A stretch of 64,000 nucleotides of DNA from JBEBVQ01 sp964527735 (GTDB lineage: Bacteria > Bacteroidota > Bacteroidia > Chitinophagales > Chitinophagaceae). The DNA is taken from positions 1 to 64,000 of the forward strand of contig CAZGPG010000012.1 in the NCBI GenBank assembly GCA_964527735.1, read 5' to 3'. Under the pieces are notes generated by a model. That model made no database searches. It saw nothing but the letters and a program-made list of their open reading frames with translations, and was not told the origin of the DNA. The position numbers and the translations under genes were made by a program. The stretch's first letter is position 1; the number at the start of each line of letters is the position of its first letter. Below are positions 60,284 through 64,000 of the stretch, one piece after another.

Positions 60284-62068
60284 TCATCCGGCAAGCAACT
60301 GCGCTTCGGCCTGTGTTAATTCATAATTGATATCCGCGGGATCATGTTCGGTGCCTATCCGTGAAAGCAGCTGCCTGTAATAAAGGATACCTTCCAGCAG
60401 GTTCTTTTTAAAGATCTCCTTATTACGCTTCATTTTTTCTGTGACCGGCTCTGTTTTCCGGTTCAGTTCTTTGTTATAATATCTGATATACAAATGCAGC
60501 TCGTTTATGAACATGTGCAGCCGCTTTAGCTGATTGCCGAGAAAGGTCCTGCCATATATATGATCCACCATTTCTTTAAGAGAAAAGACCCCTGAAAAGT
60601 AGGCCAGGTTCGGGCCGGGGCATATGGTCACAGCAGACAGCTTATGTTCTACCGGCATCTGATTCTTTAGTAATGCGGCGGCGCCCAGCCCTTCACACAG
60701 GCAATCCTTTTCGGTTACCCGCTCTATCGCTTCATGCAGCTCATCCGGAGGAAGCCCGCTTTCTTTTAATTGTTTTATTTTAAGATGCTGGTATTGCCTG
60801 GACGCCGTACAGATCGGCATGTCTGTAAACTCAGTATTACTGGAAAGATATTTTTTATAGCAGGGGCTGCCCGGCCGTCCCTTGCGGATCCGTTCCTGCC
60901 TTTGTATTTCCGAAGTACTGTCGCGAAAGTTATTAAAAGGCACACCGAGCGGCGATGCATAGCTCAGGTAATAGTCCTCTTTCCGGGCATTGGCCAGTTG
61001 GTGCAGCGTACCTTCATCCACAGTGGTCGCCTCCGGCACAAGCAGGAAGGGGCTGCCCCACCCCACGCTGTCCATACCGTAATGATCCAGCAGGAACGCC
61101 TGTTCTTTTGCGGTCCCGACACCTCCCTGCGCGGTGATCCGCTGCTCCGGCATACCGGCAAAAGTGTTTCTGTCCTGCGCTGCATGTGCCGCACAACATT
61201 GGTGGTACAATTCATCACGCAGCGATACCCTGTTCTGTTTAAATTCTTCAAGAATGGGGCCCAGCAACAGACCATCGGTCGGGAATGCATGCCCTCCGCA
61301 GTTGAGGCCCGATTCGATCCGGAACTCGGAAACCCAAATTCCTTTTTTAGCCAGGATTTTTCCCTGTATGAGCGCCGAGCGGTAATCGCTGACTTTTATA
61401 ATGACCTTCTTCTGCAGCTCCCCCTGACTGTCTGGATAAAAACAATCCAGTTGCCCGAGGTAATGATACAATCGCGGATTATAGCCTGCTGAAAACACCA
61501 CGGAAGAGCTCAGCGTACTGTTGGCAAACCCTCTCAGGGCAGACATGGCATCGGCATATTCCGGCGGCATCATTATCCCCTCTTTAGTATATTGATCCCT
61601 GTCTACCTTGGCCATAATATTAACATCAACGGAGCCGGCCTGAATGCTGTCGCGCAGTCCGCTTTCAATAGCTGTTCTTTCTGCGGGATAAGAAGCGTGC
61701 AGCATACTGTTATATTGCTTTTTGAGTACAGTATCTTCCGGCAGCAGCTCAAAATACCGGGTTATCTCAGAGTCTGGCACGAAAGGCAGTTTCCGCAGGG
61801 TATTCAGCTGCAGGGTAACGACTGTGTGTATGAGGTTGAGGTAAGCAGTAATGCGGCGGGCGCGGTAATCCTGCTCATGATCATGTATCGGCACGAAAGT
61901 GATCTCGTAGAGCCTCGAGTAATGCCGCCTCATACTTTCGAGCAATTGATCTTCAATGATAGAGATGACGGAGCTGATCCCAAAACGTGCTACTTTCAGC
62001 GGTGTATCAATCGTAAATGCCAGTCCCATAACGGGTATGTGGAATTTGTGGTATGCGGATGAGAACAT
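60284..62068 (-). CDS. Uncharacterised protein with nitronate-monooxygenase-like (FMN TIM-barrel) features
   Basis: A 594-residue soluble protein. The start MFSSAYHKFHIPVMGLAFTI at 62068 is chosen because the predicted promoter at 62111-62118 lies downstream of the longer start at 62113. Similarity to nitronate monooxygenase/FabK flavoproteins is seen in GLAFTIDTPLKVARFGISSV (N-terminus), in ESGLNCGGHAFPTDG, corresponding to the GGH block, and in ITAQGGVGTAKEQAFLLDHY with GMDSVGWGSPFLLVPEATT, corresponding to the FMN phosphate loop. The C-terminal 200 residues are extra, with a cysteine set (ICTASRQY, KDCLCEGLGAAALL, TICPGPNLAYFSG) that could bind a metal or cluster. No close characterised relative is known to me. 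It diverges from an FNR-like regulator with a palindrome between them. Confidence 0.6.
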   Translation of the reverse strand: MFSSAYHKFHIPVMGLAFTIDTPLKVARFGISSVISIIEDQLLESMRRHYSRLYEITFVPIHDHEQDYRARRITAYLNLIHTVVTLQLNTLRKLPFVPDSEITRYFELLPEDTVLKKQYNSMLHASYPAERTAIESGLRDSIQAGSVDVNIMAKVDRDQYTKEGIMMPPEYADAMSALRGFANSTLSSSVVFSAGYNPRLYHYLGQLDCFYPDSQGELQKKVIIKVSDYRSALIQGKILAKKGIWVSEFRIESGLNCGGHAFPTDGLLLGPILEEFKQNRVSLRDELYHQCCAAHAAQDRNTFAGMPEQRITAQGGVGTAKEQAFLLDHYGMDSVGWGSPFLLVPEATTVDEGTLHQLANARKEDYYLSYASPLGVPFNNFRDSTSEIQRQERIRKGRPGSPCYKKYLSSNTEFTDMPICTASRQYQHLKIKQLKESGLPPDELHEAIERVTEKDCLCEGLGAAALLKNQMPVEHKLSAVTICPGPNLAYFSGVFSLKEMVDHIYGRTFLGNQLKRLHMFINELHLYIRYYNKELNRKTEPVTEKMKRNKEIFKKNLLEGILYYRQLLSRIGTEHDPADINYELTQAEAQLLAG

Positions 62069-62110
62069 TGATTTATTTAAATGATAAATAGCGGTAGAAA
62101 AGTAAAACAT

Positions 62111-62118
62111 CAAAGTTC
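62111..62118 (-). promoter_or_regulatory. Candidate -7 element of the nitronate-monooxygenase-like gene
   Basis: The minus strand reads GAACTTTG, seven of eight matches to TAnnTTTG, 43 bases before the chosen start. Its first base is 29.5 bases from the centre of the FNR-like palindrome, the same distance as at the fasciclin gene. Confidence 0.4.
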
Positions 62119-62140
62119 AAGGGTAGCCATCACCAAAAAC

Positions 62141-62154
62141 ATGATTAATATCAT
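62141..62154. promoter_or_regulatory. FNR-like box ATGATTAATATCAT in the divergent region
   Basis: A perfect palindrome with the TGAT-N4-ATCA core, centre 62147.5. It lies between the nitronate-monooxygenase-like gene and the FNR-like regulator gene and could serve both, including autoregulation. Confidence 0.5.
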
Positions 62155-62198
62155 TTCTTATACCAACAATTGTATGGAACCGGCGCCTTGCTAAAGGT

Positions 62199-62206
62199 TA
62201 TTTTTG
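62199..62206 (+). promoter_or_regulatory. -7 promoter element of the FNR-like regulator gene
   Basis: TATTTTTG, a perfect TAnnTTTG box, 19 bases before the ATG at 62226. Confidence 0.45.
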
Positions 62207-62225
62207 TTTATCATAATGTACTCCT

Positions 62226-62939
62226 ATGAAGGTAAAACCGGATTTTCATGCAGATTGCGTTACATGCAGGGTAAAGGATAAGTCCATGTTCTGCCGGTTG
62301 CACCAATCAGAGCTGCTTCAGTTTGACGGCAGCAAGTCGTGCCATTTTTTTAATAAGGGAGAAATCGTTTTTCATGAAAATGGTCATCCCCGCGGAGTGT
62401 TTTGCATCAGCTCCGGTAAGATAAAAGTCGCTCATACCGGGCACGACGGGAAAGAGCAGATCGTACGAATGGCAAAAGAAGGCGACCTGCTGGGCTACAG
62501 GGCGTTTCTGAGCAGCCAGCAATATAATGCTACGGCTACAGCGCTGACGAATGCAGAGGTATGTTTTATTCCGGGCGAGGTGTTCTTTGAGGTGCTCCGG
62601 GGAAACAACAATTTTTCCCTGCAAATGATCCAGATGCTTTCTTCCGAGCTGGGCAAGGCAGAGCGTACCATTACTGATCTTGCACAAAAGCCCGTCCGTG
62701 AACGCATGGCGGAAGCGTTATTGTTTTTAAAAGGCACCTACGGGCTTGAACCGGATAATGCAACCATTAACATCATACTATCCCGAGAAGATATTGCCAA
62801 CATGGTGGGCACCGCAACGGAAACAGCTATCCGCCTGCTTTCAGAATTCCGGCACGACCGGATACTTTCTTTTGAAGGTAAGAAAATAAAAATAGAAGAT
62901 TATCCCCGGCTTGTACGGACAGCGAATATCCCGGACTGA
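62226..62939 (+). CDS. Crp/Fnr-family transcriptional regulator with N-terminal cysteines (FNR-like)
   Basis: A 237-residue regulator. The N-terminus carries C11, C14 (DCVTC), C23 (MFCRL) and C39 (KSCHFF), a set that could hold an oxygen-sensitive [4Fe-4S] cluster as in FNR. A cyclic-nucleotide-binding-type beta roll (about 40-130) and a dimer helix lead to a winged HTH (about 160-225): LSREDIANMVGTATETAIRL has the recognition helix with Glu and Arg at the FNR/CRP contact positions (ETAIR versus ETISR of FNR). It would thus bind TGAT-N4-ATCA sites, two of which are nearby. Oxygen sensing is an inference; NO or redox sensing is equally possible. Confidence 0.88.
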   Translation: MKVKPDFHADCVTCRVKDKSMFCRLHQSELLQFDGSKSCHFFNKGEIVFHENGHPRGVFCISSGKIKVAHTGHDGKEQIVRMAKEGDLLGYRAFLSSQQYNATATALTNAEVCFIPGEVFFEVLRGNNNFSLQMIQMLSSELGKAERTITDLAQKPVRERMAEALLFLKGTYGLEPDNATINIILSREDIANMVGTATETAIRLLSEFRHDRILSFEGKKIKIEDYPRLVRTANIPD

Positions 62940-62971
62940 TCCAACGTACGCATCTCCCTCATGCCGTAACG

Positions 62972-62993
62972 GAGACGCGATGAATCGCGTCTC
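62972..62993. repeat. GAGACGCGAT-NN-ATCGCGTCTC palindrome (third copy)
   Basis: Arms 62972-62981 and 62984-62993 pair perfectly with a GA loop. It continues into CTACGG, which supplies the stop codon (TAG on the minus strand) of the cupin gene, as at the parE end. Confidence 0.75.
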
Positions 62994-63511
62994 TACGGTC
63001 GTGTAAGCCTTATTATAATATCACGGTGCTGGGGGAAAAGAGCTGATAACTTCTCTTTTTCTGCCAATTCGAAATCCGAAAAATCAAACCCCGGAGCCAC
63101 AGTACACCCCACAAAGGCAAAACCAGCGCCAGCTACCGGCTCGGAAGCAAACCAGCATCCGGCAGGCACCACCGCCTGAAATGTCTCTCCCGCCCCTGCA
63201 TTCCGCCCAAGACGGATCGTGCTCAGGTTGCCCGCCGGGTCAATGACATGGATCAGTAATGTTCCGCCTGCATAGAAATGCCAGATCTCATCGCTCTTTA
63301 TCCGGTGAAAGGCAGAGAAATCCTGCTGCTGCAATAGGAAATAAATGGCTGTACTGTAAGACCGCCCCCCGGGAAATTCGTTACTACCTGTATCCACAAC
63401 AGTCTCCGACCGGTATGTTTCCTTATAGTAACCTCCTTCCGGATGCGGCAGAAGCTGATAATAATGAATCAGTTGTTCCGGCGACTGCTGCAGTGAAATA
63501 TCTTTTTCCAT
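62993..63511 (-). CDS. Cupin-fold DUF985 protein
   Basis: A 172-residue single-domain cupin (start MEKDISLQQ at 63511; the longer start at 63529 adds six residues). Typical DUF985 blocks: LLPHPEGGYYKETYRS, YSTAIYFLL, FSAFHRIKSDEIWHFYAGG with the cupin metal-type His/Glu set, VPAGCWFASEPV and GFAFVGCTVAPGFDFSDFEL. Function of the family is unknown; some members are linked to sugar metabolism. The stop lies in a palindromic repeat. Confidence 0.88.
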   Translation of the reverse strand: MEKDISLQQSPEQLIHYYQLLPHPEGGYYKETYRSETVVDTGSNEFPGGRSYSTAIYFLLQQQDFSAFHRIKSDEIWHFYAGGTLLIHVIDPAGNLSTIRLGRNAGAGETFQAVVPAGCWFASEPVAGAGFAFVGCTVAPGFDFSDFELAEKEKLSALFPQHRDIIIRLTRP

Positions 63512-63560
63512 AGCAAGCAAAGATAACATGGATTATGTATGATTCACCCCTCGCAAGTGG

Positions 63561-64000
63561 TCACAGCGGGTAGTTTTCTGCTACATACCACCATACAATA
63601 CCATTGAATACCGCATGACATACTCCTGCCAGTATGAGTGAGCGGGTCTTTATAAATACCAATGTTCCACACAGAAATCCAAACAATATATCAACCGGAA
63701 AATCCCGGATCCGTTCTATAAAGCCGTATGCCGGATCTAAAAAATGATTGCTGTATTGATGCGGCAGCAGGAACCAGTAAAAGGTAATAATGAACGGGAT
63801 AACAAACACCGGTACCGTCCGGCGTTCAGGTTGCCCCGGTATCCGTATAGCCGCCCGGAACGTACAAAAGACAATACCAATAAAAAACAGATCCTCAAGT
63901 GGCGTAATCACGGACAATGGTCCGTTTTCATGCACCACAGTTATCATACCCGGACGAATTCCCGTATGAAACAGGTAAAACTGTGACAAACGGTATACAA
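63561..64000 (-). CDS. CPBP/CAAX-type intramembrane protein (5' end beyond the window)
   Basis: The frame is open to the window edge, so the N-terminus is missing; TTG at 63989 is the first start inside but not convincing. The visible part has four or five membrane helices. The conserved C-terminal motifs of CPBP proteases are recognisable: PLEDLFFIGIVFCTFRAAIR (E-D-x4 with Arg), DILFGFLCGTLVFIKTRSLI, and AGVCHAVFNGIVWWY with the His and Asn of the last motif. The first motif is EDLFF rather than EExxR, so activity is uncertain. Such proteins process peptides or prenylated substrates in the membrane. Confidence 0.6.
   Translation of the reverse strand, partial: VYRLSQFYLFHTGIRPGMITVVHENGPLSVITPLEDLFFIGIVFCTFRAAIRIPGQPERRTVPVFVIPFIITFYWFLLPHQYSNHFLDPAYGFIERIRDFPVDILFGFLCGTLVFIKTRSLILAGVCHAVFNGIVWWYVAENYPL

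Noticed and set aside
1..64000. CRISPR array, tRNA or rRNA genes, prophage, complete insertion sequence
   Set aside because: Intergenic regions were read for spaced direct repeats, cloverleaf-like stretches and transposase genes; only short palindromes and one transposase fragment were found.

Overview
The window reads as chromosome of a member of the Bacteroidota, most likely family Chitinophagaceae. The grounds are: six genes or gene remnants with type IX secretion (T9SS) C-terminal sorting domains of both type A and type B; frequent TAnnTTTG promoter elements shortly before start codons, the -7 box of this phylum; proteins typical of the phylum (DUF2490, DUF6157, DUF6496, MetZ, a RlmI-type methyltransferase, ParE); and a small ACP/ketosynthase operon like part of a flexirubin or aryl-polyene locus. 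The genus is inference. No rRNA, tRNA, CRISPR array, prophage or complete insertion sequence was seen.

Layout. 1-8.2 kb: surface proteins (a broken type B cargo gene, a Kelch/Ig-like protein, an FG-GAP/ASPIC protein) and a TPR histidine kinase. 8.2-12.3 kb: a minus-strand lipid operon (ACP, acyltransferase, hotdog dehydratase, secreted protein, thioesterase, ketosynthase) interrupted by a repeat element. 12.4-18.3 kb: two small conserved proteins, a secreted C10 cysteine protease coupled to a lipoprotein, and a type B cargo. 18.6-33.7 kb: housekeeping and stress genes (serine dehydratase, SppA, RlmI, membrane-anchored receiver, aminotransferase plus TetR, DinB, WYL regulator, a degenerate KdsC-like protein, MetZ plus OsmC, ParE, DUF6496). 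33.9-41.7 kb: a trehalose/alpha-glucan locus (fused trehalose-6-P synthase/phosphatase, divergent TreS-maltokinase fusion, 4-alpha-glucanotransferase). 41.8-53 kb: DUF748 and DUF72 proteins, a transposase remnant, a GNAT-nitrilase fusion, a tandem-repeat T9SS protein, a Rieske flavoprotein, a nucleotidyltransferase/phosphoesterase pair, methionine aminopeptidase, a methyltransferase and a HugZ-like protein. 53-64 kb: a frameshifted outer-membrane-type gene, M3 peptidase, membrane protein, EamA transporter, diheme cytochrome c, fasciclin lipoprotein, a nitronate-monooxygenase-like protein next to a divergent cysteine-bearing FNR-type regulator, a cupin, and an edge-truncated CPBP-type membrane protein.

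How the parts work together. The trehalose genes would make trehalose from UDP-glucose and glucose-6-P, convert it to maltose and phosphorylate that to maltose-1-P. The best candidate for an undescribed local system is at 59.5-62.9 kb: two FNR-like palindromes lie at exactly the same distance from candidate -7 boxes of the fasciclin gene and of the uncharacterised flavoprotein-like gene, beside an FNR-like regulator with four N-terminal cysteines. Other notable points are several families of short palindromic repeats, one of which supplies the stop codon of the gene it follows, a transposase (RAYT-like) remnant, and one clear frameshift at 53.2 kb.
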